DNA from: a virus
Virus record (IMG/VR): IMGVR_UViG_3300046170_000219
Span: 1-39,427 of that record
Reading direction: 5' to 3' (one strand)
DNA length: 39,427 bases
Shown in pieces: positions 24,640 to 31,913 of this stretch. Each line of letters opens with the position of its first letter. Position 1 is the stretch's first letter. The notes under the pieces were generated by a model. It saw nothing but the letters and a program-made list of their open reading frames with translations. It was not told where the DNA came from and did no database searches. The translations under genes and the position numbers were made by a program.

Positions 24640-25016
24640 GCCCGGATTGGTGTGCCACCGGGTACCCGGCACGGCTGACACGCGGCGGAGCACCTAAGTC
24701 ATTGATTTCATTGAAGTTGCCGGGTGAGTGCGCTGTGCCGGTCTTTTTTTTGAATCCATATGGGATGGGATTTATATGGGTGCGCCAGTGGGGGGCAGCG
24801 GCAGCCCCTATCTATAGATATGTCTTTTTCATTTCCATATGGATTACCTTTTACATTGACTCACTTGTCTCTCTCTCTCTTATTAAGAGAAAGGGTAGTA
24901 AAGATAAGGGTTTCCGTGCTCCGGGTAAGTGTGCCGGGTGATCTCAGGCTCCGGGTTTGCCCTAGCACACCCAGCACACAGAGTATGCGGAATAAGTCAC
25001 CGGGGGTTATTCCGCA
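24640..25016. other. Non-coding region upstream of terS with repeats and hairpin
   Basis: I see no gene here. It contains TAAGTCATTGATTTCATTGA (24695-24714), an 11-bp inverted repeat AATCCATATGG (24753-24763) / CCATATGGATT (24835-24845), a TCTCTCTCTCTCTT tract near 24872, and several CCGGGT-type repeats (about 24718, 24925, 24936, 24951). A perfect 9-bp stem GCGGAATAA/TTATTCCGC occurs at 24987-24995 / 25007-25015 with an 11-nt loop. Short plus-strand ORFs have no coding character. By position next to terS it could hold the packaging start or a replication origin. Confidence 0.45.
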
Positions 25017-25018
25017 CG

Positions 25019-25044
25019 CAAAAGAAAAGGGGCCGTAGCCCCTT
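25019..25044 (-). terminator. Rho-independent terminator of the small-gene operon
   Basis: On the minus strand AAGGGGC, loop TACG, GCCCCTT, then TTCTTTT. It lies 45 nt after the stop of the 153-residue gene and closes the leftward early operon before terS. Confidence 0.8.
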
Positions 25045-25088
25045 CACGCCTCAAAGCCTCAAAGGCCTGTCAATCTCCTCGGGGGCGC

Positions 25089-25550
25089 TTACGCGGCCTC
25101 CATGGTCAAAACGACTGACTTCAGATACAGCTTCCAGCACATGGCGATACCCTCGTCCCAAACAACCCCGCAGTCCGCTGCGGCTGCAAACCATCGCTGC
25201 TTATCGTCATCGAACTCACCGTTGTTATGCTTGGTGGCGTACAGGCCAGACTCGTGCATGTCTGCAATGATTGGCGTGACTCGTAATATATCCATAACTA
25301 GCGTGTTGATCTCCCCGGGCGCTTTCGCAGCCGCCTCTCGTTTTTCTTTCTCTTGGCCTAATCGGTTACGAAGCACCATGCTCTGTCCCGCTTGCTTGGT
25401 GCGAGCTTTGCGTGCCGTGTCGTTAATGGCTTTTTCTGCTGCCTGATCAAAACCATCCTCAGCGAACCATGCCAGTTTAATCATGACCGCGATTTGCTTG
25501 TCGGTCAGGTTGCTCAAGTCCATTTCAGCAATTGCGTTGCTCATTTCCAT
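25089..25550 (-). CDS. Hypothetical early protein
   Basis: A 153-residue helical protein: MEMSNAIAEMDLSNLTDKQI, then EDGFDQAAEKAINDTARKAR, a basic middle (KREAAAKAPGEIN) and LYATKHNNGEFDDDKQRWFA near the C-terminus. It is soluble, without membrane segment or catalytic motif. It lies 19 nt after the 95-residue gene and shares its promoter. It ends 45 nt before a terminator. The family is not recognised. Confidence 0.65.
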   Translation of the reverse strand: MEMSNAIAEMDLSNLTDKQIAVMIKLAWFAEDGFDQAAEKAINDTARKARTKQAGQSMVLRNRLGQEKEKREAAAKAPGEINTLVMDILRVTPIIADMHESGLYATKHNNGEFDDDKQRWFAAAADCGVVWDEGIAMCWKLYLKSVVLTMEAA

Positions 25551-25569
25551 GTCTATCTCCCCGGGCCGC

Positions 25570-25857
25570 TTACGCGGCTCCTCTTGGCAGGTATCGAGTG
25601 TCTTTGGCGACAGAAAGTCTTTTTCTCAGAACAACGACTAGAGGGTCAGCGTAGCTTAAGTAATCCTCTTCGCCGTCTTTGCCAAGGTGGTATTGCGGAT
25701 AAACTTCTTGCTCAACAACATCTGCAAGTTCCATTTCTTCGCAGCACACATCAAAGGTGTAGGAGGGACTCAGCTTTCTCATGCCGTTTACCAAAACGTG
25801 AACATCAGGCTTTGCCCAATAAGTTTTGCCGTCTTTTTTGAATGTCTCGTTAGTCAT
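25570..25857 (-). CDS. Hypothetical early protein
   Basis: A 95-residue, acidic protein: MTNETFKKDGKTYWAKPDVH, then FDVCCEEMELADVVEQEVYP, with a C-terminal VVVLRKRLSVAKDTRYLP. A CGGAGATCGAC leader with a GGAG site precedes ATG 25857. It heads a two-gene unit with its own promoter and dyad operator (25895-25934). No family recognised; a small early host-takeover or regulatory protein is possible but unsupported. Confidence 0.65.
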   Translation of the reverse strand: MTNETFKKDGKTYWAKPDVHVLVNGMRKLSPSYTFDVCCEEMELADVVEQEVYPQYHLGKDGEEDYLSYADPLVVVLRKRLSVAKDTRYLPRGAA

Positions 25858-25894
25858 GTCGATCTCCGTTGTGTTTCTTGTTAAGACAAGGGAG

Positions 25895-25934
25895 ATATTA
25901 CAGCATTAAGTTGTAAAGACAACTATAATTTGTC
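25895..25934 (-). promoter_or_regulatory. Promoter and ACAAC-type operator upstream of 25857 gene
   Basis: Minus-strand TTGTCT (25917-25922) and TAATAT (25895-25900) are 16 nt apart. The -35 lies inside GACAAC-n5-TTTGTC (25918-25934), one mismatch from the perfect dyads at 27494 and 37976. A further GTTGT half-site lies 4 nt to its left (plus-strand order), as at the terS promoter. Confidence 0.55.
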
Positions 25935-25956
25935 GATACAGAGAAAATAATTCAGG

Positions 25957-25984
25957 CAAAAAAAAAAGCCCCTCAGAAGGGGCC
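25957..25984 (-). terminator. Strong rho-independent terminator
   Basis: On the minus strand GCCCCT, loop TCTG, AGGGGC, then a run of ten or more T. The stop codon of the DUF3310-like gene (25973-25975) is inside the hairpin. It separates the upstream operon from the two genes at 25.1-25.9 kb. Confidence 0.88.
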
Positions 25985-26215
25985 ATTGAGCCTTGATATC
26001 TCGGCGTCGATATAGAACTTGATCTTCTTGGCGTCTCTAAGCTGGTCGCTGTGAGATGACTCCCCGTAGCGGTAGCAGCTCCTGAATATCTCACCGATCT
26101 GGGCGTTCATGTTCTTGTAGCTGATCAGGTGCTGCAGCTCGTCGGCGCCACCCGGGAGCTGGTAGTAGCTGGCTGTTGAGCCGTCCGAGCGGCTCGGGTC
26201 ATCAACGGTCTTCAT
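25973..26215 (-). CDS. DUF3310-like small protein
   Basis: An 80-residue protein. ASYYQLPGGADELQHLISY, then AQIGEIFRSCYRYGESSHSD, then RDAKKIKFYIDAEISRL resembles the phage DUF3310 family: a YY/LP entry, a hydrophobic helix, an (A)xKY/CYRYG-like turn, then a D(A/L)xKAxxYIxxEI helix. In other phages it is often fused to or next to nucleotide-metabolism genes; the role is unknown. It overlaps the upstream gene by 14 nt. It is last in the operon and its stop lies in the terminator loop. Confidence 0.62.
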   Translation of the reverse strand: MKTVDDPSRSDGSTASYYQLPGGADELQHLISYKNMNAQIGEIFRSCYRYGESSHSDQLRDAKKIKFYIDAEISRLNGPF

Positions 26216-26420
26216 TCTTGGCCTCCCTCTTAATCTTGCCGATCTTGGATTGATAGGCGAAGGTCTTCACCACCTGATCCCGGGACAGCGTACCGGCCTC
26301 GCGCTTGTACTGTGATGTGTCCGCCACGGTGATGGTGCCGCCTTGCTCTAGGTATTCTTGCAGCGCCTTGGCGCTTGCACGCCTCTGCGCCTCCTTGGCC
26401 TCGTCCCGGGACGGCCTCAA
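26202..26420 (-). CDS. Small basic protein, TTG start
   Basis: A 72-residue protein from TTG 26420, with AGGAG about 9 nt upstream. The start overlaps the zinc-ribbon gene's stop as TTGA. It is highly charged (MRPSRDEAKEAQRRASAKAL, then EYLEQGGTITVADTSQYKRE) with a C-terminal Lys/Arg-rich helix. GGTITVADTSQYKREAGTLS could be a small DNA-binding wing, but no family is recognised. Operon position suggests an early accessory role. Confidence 0.6.
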   Translation of the reverse strand: MRPSRDEAKEAQRRASAKALQEYLEQGGTITVADTSQYKREAGTLSRDQVVKTFAYQSKIGKIKREAKNEDR

Positions 26421-26596
26421 TGGATCGTCTCCTCTGCCTCTAGGAAATCGACATCGACCCCGCAGCAGATCGAGTAGTAGGCGTAGGTGCGGCGCTCGAC
26501 CATGCGGTCACCGTATGGCTCGGTGTCGATCTCTATGTCCTCGATCACGTCACACAGCTTCCCGCAGCGGGTGCATTGGAAGTCAGTCACCGTCAT
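26417..26596 (-). CDS. Small zinc-ribbon-like protein
   Basis: The start is taken at ATG 26596 (MTVTDFQCTRCGKLCDVIED), inside the end of the upstream gene. The longer frame to 26719 is Arg/Pro-rich and overlaps that gene throughout, so it is rejected. The 59-residue product has CTRC near the N-terminus and SICCG in the C-terminal part, a possible four-Cys zinc site. The acidic C-terminus ends EAEETIH. Such small phage zinc ribbons may bind nucleic acid or host proteins; the target is unknown. Confidence 0.62.
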   Translation of the reverse strand: MTVTDFQCTRCGKLCDVIEDIEIDTEPYGDRMVERRTYAYYSICCGVDVDFLEAEETIH

Positions 26597-26759
26597 GGCA
26601 GACACCCCCCAATTGCAGGTAGTCGGTGTGCGTGCCCTCGATGACTCTCTCGCAATAGGCCGCCTCGGAGGCCTTGGCGTCCTCAAAGTCTGCGGAGCCT
26701 GCGGTGCCAAGCCCCGCAATTGCCAGCGTTGTGACCGCCAGCGCCGCTACTGTTTTCAT
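26583..26759 (-). CDS. Small predicted exported protein
   Basis: ATG 26759 (MKTVAALAVTTLAIAGLGTA) overlaps the stop of the HTH gene by ATGA and is chosen over the upstream start, which would bury the signal. The 58-residue product has a clean signal peptide: one Lys, a hydrophobic core, and AGSA before DFEDAK. The mature part of about 35 residues has two Cys (AAYCERV and GGVCHDGD), which could form a disulphide in the periplasm. The family is not named. A role in envelope interference or superinfection exclusion is only a guess. Confidence 0.62.
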   Translation of the reverse strand: MKTVAALAVTTLAIAGLGTAGSADFEDAKASEAAYCERVIEGTHTDYLQLGGVCHDGD

Positions 26760-27022
26760 GCGATCTCCTCGTTTATGCCTTCCCACCTGTCGCGGAATAA
26801 ATTCTTAACCTTCTGCACCGAGGACGCCGATATGTTCAGCCCCCGGGCTATCTGCTTAGGGCTGTGGCCCTTGCGGCTCCCGGCGATCACGGCCTCAACG
26901 ATCACGGGGTTCTGGTCGAAGCGTGCCCGTGTCGATCTGCCCTTGACCCTCGGCCCCGCGAACATGCGGGCCAATCGGCCATCCATAACGACCCTCGTCG
27001 ATTCAAAGAATTTATCACTCAT
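26756..27022 (-). CDS. Helix-turn-helix DNA-binding protein
   Basis: ATG 27022 (MSDKFFESTRVVMDGRLARM) is preferred over the 27109 start, whose extension has no family character. The 88-residue product has a basic middle (GPRVKGRSTRARFDQNPVI) and a C-terminal homeodomain-like HTH: RKGHSPKQIARGLNISASSV followed by QKVKNLFRDRW. This resembles resolvase/IS-type HTH modules and may act as an early regulator. It overlaps the exported-protein gene by 4 nt. A gap of 167 nt (27023-27189) upstream shows no further gene. Confidence 0.65.
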   Translation of the reverse strand: MSDKFFESTRVVMDGRLARMFAGPRVKGRSTRARFDQNPVIVEAVIAGSRKGHSPKQIARGLNISASSVQKVKNLFRDRWEGINEEIA

Positions 27023-27189
27023 TTGTAGTACGAACCTCAAATTGTTGTAATTTATTGCGGCGGTTGAATCGATTGGGGTGTCGTGACAAGAGAGGCCACC
27101 CGCTGTCATCGATTCTGTTTCACGACTGGATACACTCCCAGCTCAGACTGAGGCCGCCGCTCCCCTGCCGGAGATGCCTCGGAATAGAT

Positions 27190-27432
27190 TCACTCGGCAA
27201 AGCCGAGCGTCAATTGATGCTGGCGATCCAGCAAGTCTCTGAGGTGCTCTGAGCGTATTGCCTTGAACTCCTCCCCGCTGTCGAGGTCGCGGACACTGAG
27301 CCTGAACTCGTGCTCCTCACCACAAATTTTGCACACCTCGTCTATTGTTATTACGACACCGAGGACAGGTATCTTCACCTCTGTGACGCTGTCTTTAGGT
27401 GGCTCCTGCGTCGGACTGCACTGCTTTGGCAT
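27190..27432 (-). CDS. Hypothetical small protein with CxxC
   Basis: An 80-residue protein: MPKQCSPTQEPPKDSVTEVK, beta-like IPVLGVVITIDEVCKICGEEHEFRL with one CKIC pair, then a helical C-terminus (RSEHLRDLLDRQHQLTLGFA). An AGGA site lies about 6 nt upstream of ATG 27432. A perfect GACAAC/GTTGTC dyad and a -10-like GATAAT lie upstream, so the gene probably has its own repressible promoter in addition to read-through. Function unknown. Confidence 0.62.
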   Translation of the reverse strand: MPKQCSPTQEPPKDSVTEVKIPVLGVVITIDEVCKICGEEHEFRLSVRDLDSGEEFKAIRSEHLRDLLDRQHQLTLGFAE

Positions 27433-27471
27433 ATCGGTTCCTTTACTTCAAACTGCAAAACCGGAGGCGAA

Positions 27472-27510
27472 ATTATCACACTGAATTTGCGGAGACAACA
27501 CTAAGTTGTC
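27472..27510 (-). promoter_or_regulatory. Promoter-like site with perfect ACAAC operator dyad
   Basis: GACAAC-ACTAA-GTTGTC at 27494-27510 is a perfect 6+5+6 dyad. Minus-strand GTTGTC inside it and GATAAT at 27472-27477 are 16 nt apart, so the dyad covers the -35. It has the same design as at 25918 and 37976. Confidence 0.55.
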
Positions 27511-27513
27511 TTT

Positions 27514-27996
27514 TTATCGATTATCTAAAATATTTTGGCACCACCAGTAAAGATCAGACTCCTCCATATCGTGCTTCATGAGGTTCACGCGCAGGCAGAC
27601 AAGCTGCACGTTCCGTGGGTTGAATAGGTATCCCTTGTCCTGATCGATTCGATCCAGCGACACGTTTAAATCCTTGCCCTTACGGCCCTTGCCGTCCTTG
27701 GCGGCCTGCATCAGCACACCGCTGAGGGCGCAACGCCCCCGCTGCTCGTCCCAGATCTGCATGACCTGATCGATGTCGAGATCCCACTCAAGCTCACGCT
27801 TCTTGGCACCGTACTTGGCCTTGCTGACGGTGTTCCGCAGGTAGTCCCGGGGGCTATTGTGTTGTGTCCTAAATTCAGCGCGAGTCCGACAAGATCGACA
27901 GGTGTTTTCGATAGACCCGTCTGGCCTCTTGTAGAACCGCGCCGTCTCTTTTACCTCCCCGCATACGGCGCAGGTTTTTGTTTTCATGGTCTGCAA
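27514..27996 (-). CDS. HNH endonuclease with N-terminal zinc ribbon
   Basis: A 160-residue protein. The N-terminal ribbon has CAVCGEVKETARFYKRPDG then CRSCR. A basic linker (SKAKYGAKKRELEWDLDIDQ) leads to an HNH-type core: RGRCALSGVLM, NVSLDRIDQDKGYLFNPRNV, then QLVCLRVNLMKHDM. The DRID turn with the Asn and a following N..MK..M is the usual phage HNH signature. Phage HNH proteins cut DNA as homing nucleases or assist packaging. Here it sits in the replication operon, 8 nt after the primase-helicase. ATG 27987 (MKTKTC) is an equally possible start. Confidence 0.75.
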   Translation of the reverse strand: MQTMKTKTCAVCGEVKETARFYKRPDGSIENTCRSCRTRAEFRTQHNSPRDYLRNTVSKAKYGAKKRELEWDLDIDQVMQIWDEQRGRCALSGVLMQAAKDGKGRKGKDLNVSLDRIDQDKGYLFNPRNVQLVCLRVNLMKHDMEESDLYWWCQNILDNR

Positions 27997-28004
27997 CTAT
28001 ACGC

Positions 28005-30270
28005 CTAAAACGGTGCGTCATCGTCCCAGTTGGCCGGGTCGAGCGGGTCTAGCTCCTCGGCGGCCTCAACCATCACGTTGCTGTCGATGTTGTGGTGCGC
28101 GTTGAATGCCTTTAACGCCAACTCTGGGATTACGAACTGCACAAAGCGCACCTGCCGGTGACCCACCCGGGAGCGTTTCTCTCCCGCGATCAGGCCATCG
28201 ATCTCGTGCAGGTGCTTCCAGAACTGCGACTCCTTGCGTGCGTTCTCAAAGCGACCCTTTACGCTAGAGACATAGGTCTGGTAGATCGCGTTCTTTGGCT
28301 CGAACTTGGCGAACTCAAGCACCTCGCCGTTAGTGCGCTGCTCCCGGAACTCTCCCGAGCCGATGCAGTCCATGATCCACTGGTCTACCGTGTCCAGCGA
28401 GTGCAGCTTCTGCTCATCCAGCGCCGCAGTCCTCGGAGCCTGACGGACATCGACGGTGTTGAGGTCGAAGTGTTTAAAGAAGTGCAGCAGGTGCTCGGCA
28501 CCTCCCCGGTCATACCAGCGCCGCAGTGCCCCAAAGTATTTGGCGTCCTGCTGCCTGACGTTTGACACGTCGAAGATAGCGAACCGGCGCTCGTCCAGAG
28601 ACGCAGGCACCACCCACTCCTCGTTGGAGCTGAACAGTAGCCGGGTGTAGTTGGCGGAGCTGTAGCTGTCCATACCCTTACGCTCGACGGTGATCCGGCC
28701 ATTGGTCAGCAGATCCTTGAGCGCACCCTCGGCTGCCTTGTTGCGTGCCCAGTAAGCCTCATCACACTGCAACAATAGCGTGTCCTCTAGGTGTCTGTTG
28801 AACTTGCCGGTGACGTGCTCGGCCTTTCGACACGATGCGGTGGTGCGCCTTGCACAATCCACCGACAAGCTCGCCAAAGAATGTCTTGCCTGACCCCTTA
28901 GAGCCTCGGAGCACCAGACCCTACACCGACCTTCGACTGCGGCTTCTGAATCATCTGCGCCACCCAGCCGAGTATGTAGCGTGCGTGCTCCTCGTTACCG
29001 GATGCGATCACGTTGGTCACGAAGTCGGTGAACGGCTGAACCTCTCCCTCTACGGCCTTGAAGCTCCAACCTCTCCACAGGTTATATCGCTGTAGCACCT
29101 CGGAGTCCGGGGCGAAGCAGATGCCTGCCGCGTAGGTGCGCCGGTCGGGGTGCTCAAGCCACAGGTCAACGAGGTTCACCATCCTAGGCTTGTCGCTGCC
29201 CGGGGTCTAGCACCTTGCGGTTTGCGAACTCTTTCTTCAGGTCTTCGATCTTATATAGAATGATCTGCTCGGAGTTCAGCTCCTCGCGCAGCACCCGCGC
29301 CGAGCCTTCTACCTGAACAAACGCCCACCGTTCTAGCATTGTGGGCAGCTCGTCAGCGACCAGCTCGACGCTCTCGGACTTTTTTGCCTCAAACTTCAGC
29401 GAGGCCATAGTGACCGGGCTGCCTTGGTAGTCACCAAATGAGAGCCACTTCTTCTCGCAGCTTCCGTCCTCGAACTTGGGGCTTTCCATCGACCACTGAA
29501 TCCACAGCTCTAGCCCCTCTGCCTCTCCAGCGAATTGATGATGGAGGGCAAACCCCACCTTTACCCAATCGTCGTAGTGCAGGTCATCGTTGGCGTAAGT
29601 AGCCAAGATCTCGTGTATCTCTTCGGCGTCCATGTCCAGCGCGGCCTTGAGATTCATCAGCGCATCGGCCTCTTCAGCCTTCTGCTGGCTCCCGGGGCGC
29701 ACCTCTTCCCAGCCCAGATCCCGGGCGACCTCCTCGAAGTAGGCAATAAATGCCATCGCCAGCTCTTGGGTCAACTCGGGAAGGTCATCGTAAAACACAT
29801 CGGCAAGCGTTGGCCCGGAGACCCACTCGTATGGCTTGATGGTCTTAGGGTGAATCCCATATGCGACCCACTGCTGCCCATGGCCCAGAATCTCAACGGC
29901 CTGCGTGACACCGTCTGGTGTCTTGAACTCGCACGACTTCATCTTCTTGAATCGCTCTACGTTCTGGAACGGGACAACGCACTTGGGGTTCTCACCGATG
30001 CGGATGGCACCGAGACCTACATTGTTCTTCAGCCAGTGCAGTAGCTTGTTGTTGACGGCCTTGTCCCGGCAGTCGATATCAACCGCGCAGGTAGTGGAGG
30101 CCAGAACGCCGATACCGAACTGCGGCATCTCGTCGATCCAGCTCGTTACCAACTCCGGTGTACTTTGAATCTTCTGCCAATCGTTACCGGGAGGTCTCTT
30201 CTTACCCGGGCAGGATTGGAATAATGTTGTAGCCCCGCTCGACGAGGCGGTGGCCGAATTGATCTAACAT
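28005..30270 (-). CDS. Primase-helicase (AEP primase + PriCT-2 + SF3-like DUF5906 helicase), four +1 indels
   Basis: Start ATG 30270 with GGGGA 6 nt upstream: MLDQFGHRLVERGYNIIPIL. Frame breaks at about 30205-30207, 29199-29201, 28919-28921 and 28823-28824 are each repaired by removing one G (minus strand) from a short run. This gives one 753-residue protein. The N-terminus is an archaeo-eukaryotic-type primase/polymerase (FGIGVLASTTCAVDIDCRD, the VDID motif). PriCT-2 follows (HEILATYANDDLHYDDWVKV). The C-terminal helicase has Walker A GSKGSGKT, CDEAYWARNKAAEGALKDL (B motif) and LFSSNEEWVVPASLDERRFA (sensor/Arg finger). It would unwind and prime at the origin. The start is followed upstream by the tiny ORF and Cro-like gene. 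Confidence 0.84.
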
Positions 30271-30283
30271 CTACTTCCCCTGA

Positions 30284-30424
30284 TCAATTAAATTTATGCG
30301 CCATGTCCTCGGCCCACTCAGAAATGCCGCGGCAAAGCTCCACGATCCAGTAGCTCAGATCGTCAACGAACTCGCCAAGGACTTGGAAAAACCACCAGAT
30401 GCATAGAAAGAACTTGCTTCTCAT
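30284..30424 (-). CDS. Tiny Trp/Phe-rich protein
   Basis: A 46-codon ORF: MRSKFFLCIWWFFQVLGEF, then VDDLSYWIVELCRGISEWAE. Its ATG overlaps the stop of the Cro-like gene by ATGA, and its stop is 13 nt before the primase-helicase ATG. The first 20 residues are hydrophobic and aromatic and could insert in or lie on the membrane. No family recognised. The exact fit between two genes argues that it is translated. Confidence 0.5.
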   Translation of the reverse strand: MRSKFFLCIWWFFQVLGEFVDDLSYWIVELCRGISEWAEDMAHKFN

Positions 30425-30675
30425 TTCTTTCCCAACAACTTTGTTGTGTCTTTCAGCAGGTTAGGACAGAGGTCGAACCAAGTGATCTTTCGCTCGGTGC
30501 AAAGCTCTAGCTGAACTGCGCGAGACGCAGGCACCTCGCCCTTAGCACGCCACGCAGCGACGTTCTGCTTCTCAAGATCTAGAAGCAGCGCGAGCTGCCG
30601 ATCAGACTGAAGACCGAGAATTTTCTTCACCTGATCGAGTGCGTCGTTAACCGATTTGTTGGTTTTGTTTTTCAT
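30421..30675 (-). CDS. Cro/YdaS-like helix-turn-helix regulator
   Basis: An 84-residue protein. VNDALDQVKKILGLQSDRQL, then ALLLDLEKQNVAAWRAKGEV, then PASRAVQLELCTERKITWFD is the pattern of Cro/YdaS-type single-HTH repressors, including the C-terminal WFDLCPN. AGGAT precedes the ATG. It is the first leftward gene at a 102-nt divergent control region, opposite the plus-strand replication operon. It is the expected antagonist of the CI-like protein at 36.0 kb. The gene ends with a local ACAACTTTGTTGT dyad. Confidence 0.7.
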   Translation of the reverse strand: MKNKTNKSVNDALDQVKKILGLQSDRQLALLLDLEKQNVAAWRAKGEVPASRAVQLELCTERKITWFDLCPNLLKDTTKLLGKK

Positions 30676-30777
30676 TTTTATCCTTCTGAAAAATTGTCGA
30701 CAAATTTGTTTGCGTTACCTGTTTGTCTGAATCATGATACAACCCAACGATGATTGCAAAGTTTGTAAGTTGTATTT
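30676..30777. promoter_or_regulatory. Divergent control region between Cro-like gene and replication operon
   Basis: A 102-nt AT-rich region with palindromes TTGTCGACAA (30694-30703) and ACAAATTTGT (30700-30709), plus ATACAACCC and GTTTGTAAGTTGT sequences near the plus-strand start. These are looser versions of the ACAAC/GTTGT elements. Divergent promoters are expected; I cannot fix the -35/-10 boxes convincingly. Confidence 0.5.
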
Positions 30778-31512
30778 ATGAAGCAGCACGAATTGGATCT
30801 CGGCCCAGCTCACGCAAAGCTCAGTGCCAGCTCTGCACACCGATGGATCGCCTGCCCGGCGAGCGTCACGGCGCAGGAAGGTTTGGTTGACGAGGGCAGC
30901 CTCGCTGCTGAAGAAGGCACTGCCTTACATGAACTGTCAGAGGCCTGCCTTCGCAAAGGGCTGGAGCCGCACGACCTGATCGGTGAGTCCTTTAACGCAT
31001 GGGAGATTGGTCTGGAGTACGCCAACTTGGCGAAGGTCTACGTCGATCACTGCCGCTCTCTGCCCCAGATCCACACGCACGTCGAGCGCCGATTGGATTA
31101 CAGCATGTGGGCTGAGGGCGGATTCGGCACCGCCGACTACCTTGCAATCAAAGAGGGCGAGGCGTGGGTAGTAGACGCCAAGTTCGGACGCAACCAAGTC
31201 GATGCCGATTGTGATCAATTGAAGTGCTACGCATTGGGCGTCTTCAACGAGTTCGGGTTCGATGCACAGATCGACACCGTTCACATGACCATCGTCCAGC
31301 CCCGGCTGGGGCACATCGACACACACACCATGCGGCACCGAGATCTACTGAAGTGGGGCGCTGAGGTGCTGGCACCGGCAGCGGAGGCCGCGCTGGGCAG
31401 CAAGCCTCCCTTCAATCCCGGCGAGTCCCAGTGCCGTTATTGCAAGGCCGCGCCGACATGCCGGGCACTGTCGCAACACATATTCGACAAGATCGGGGAG
31501 GAGTTCGAGTGA
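30778..31512 (+). CDS. DUF2800 nuclease, RecB-like (N-terminal part)
   Basis: A 244-residue ORF: AKLSASSAHRWIACPASVTA entry helix, AEEGTALHELSEACLRKG, a PD-(D/E)XK core (RRLDYSMWAEGGFGTADYLA, then WVVDAKFGRNQVDADCDQLK with D-x-K and QLKCYALG) and a Cys site (CRYCKAAPTC). The family acts on DNA ends in phage replication and recombination. The family is usually about 370 residues. Here the frame stops at 31512, and the remaining conserved C-terminus continues in the next frame from GTG 31509. Adding one base at the junction gives a 375-residue protein (EEFEVRDPEVLSNEEV). So this is either an indel or a GTGA-coupled split. Confidence 0.82.
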   Translation: MKQHELDLGPAHAKLSASSAHRWIACPASVTAQEGLVDEGSLAAEEGTALHELSEACLRKGLEPHDLIGESFNAWEIGLEYANLAKVYVDHCRSLPQIHTHVERRLDYSMWAEGGFGTADYLAIKEGEAWVVDAKFGRNQVDADCDQLKCYALGVFNEFGFDAQIDTVHMTIVQPRLGHIDTHTMRHRDLLKWGAEVLAPAAEAALGSKPPFNPGESQCRYCKAAPTCRALSQHIFDKIGEEFE

Positions 31513-31904
31513 GAGACCCAGAAGTTTTGAGCAACGAGGAGGTCGCGGGCCTGCTGCCACACCTCGCCACTATCAAGAGCTGGTGCGACGCCGTCGCAAG
31601 ACACGCAGAGAAGCTGGCGCTCTCTGGCGTACCCATCGAGGGCTACAAGCTGGTGACCAGCCGCACCAATAGGAAGTGGGCAGATGACGAGGAGGCCATC
31701 AAGGCCATGACGCTGCTGACCAACGAGCCGGTGATGAGCCGCAAACCAATTTCTCCGAGCAGGGCAGTAGCGATGCTTGGGAAAAACTGCGACAGCGTTA
31801 ACGCGCTGATCGTGAAACCTGAAGGCAGACCAACTCTGGTGCCGGTATCTGACAAGAGACCAGCACTGGATATGTTGGACGGCTTCGACGTACTTGAAAA
31901 TTAG
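31509..31904 (+). CDS. C-terminal part of DUF2800 nuclease
   Basis: Starting from GTG 31509 (read Met): RDPEVLSNEEVAGLLPHLAT, then IKSWCDAVARHAEKLALSGV and YKLVTSRTNRKWADDEEAIK, ending VPVSDKRPALDMLDGFDVLE. The block PEVLS.EE....P.L..I..W..A....A...A..G..I.GYK matches the usual C-terminal domain of DUF2800 proteins, so it is probably a piece of the preceding gene. The GTGA overlap could also let it be translated as a separate subunit. 131 residues. Confidence 0.65.
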   Translation: MRDPEVLSNEEVAGLLPHLATIKSWCDAVARHAEKLALSGVPIEGYKLVTSRTNRKWADDEEAIKAMTLLTNEPVMSRKPISPSRAVAMLGKNCDSVNALIVKPEGRPTLVPVSDKRPALDMLDGFDVLEN

Positions 31905-31913
31905 AGGACAGAT

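Noticed and set aside
24702-25038. Plus-strand ORFs in the gap upstream of terS
   Set aside because: No ribosome-binding site, odd composition, opposite to neighbours, and they cross the repeats and hairpin.
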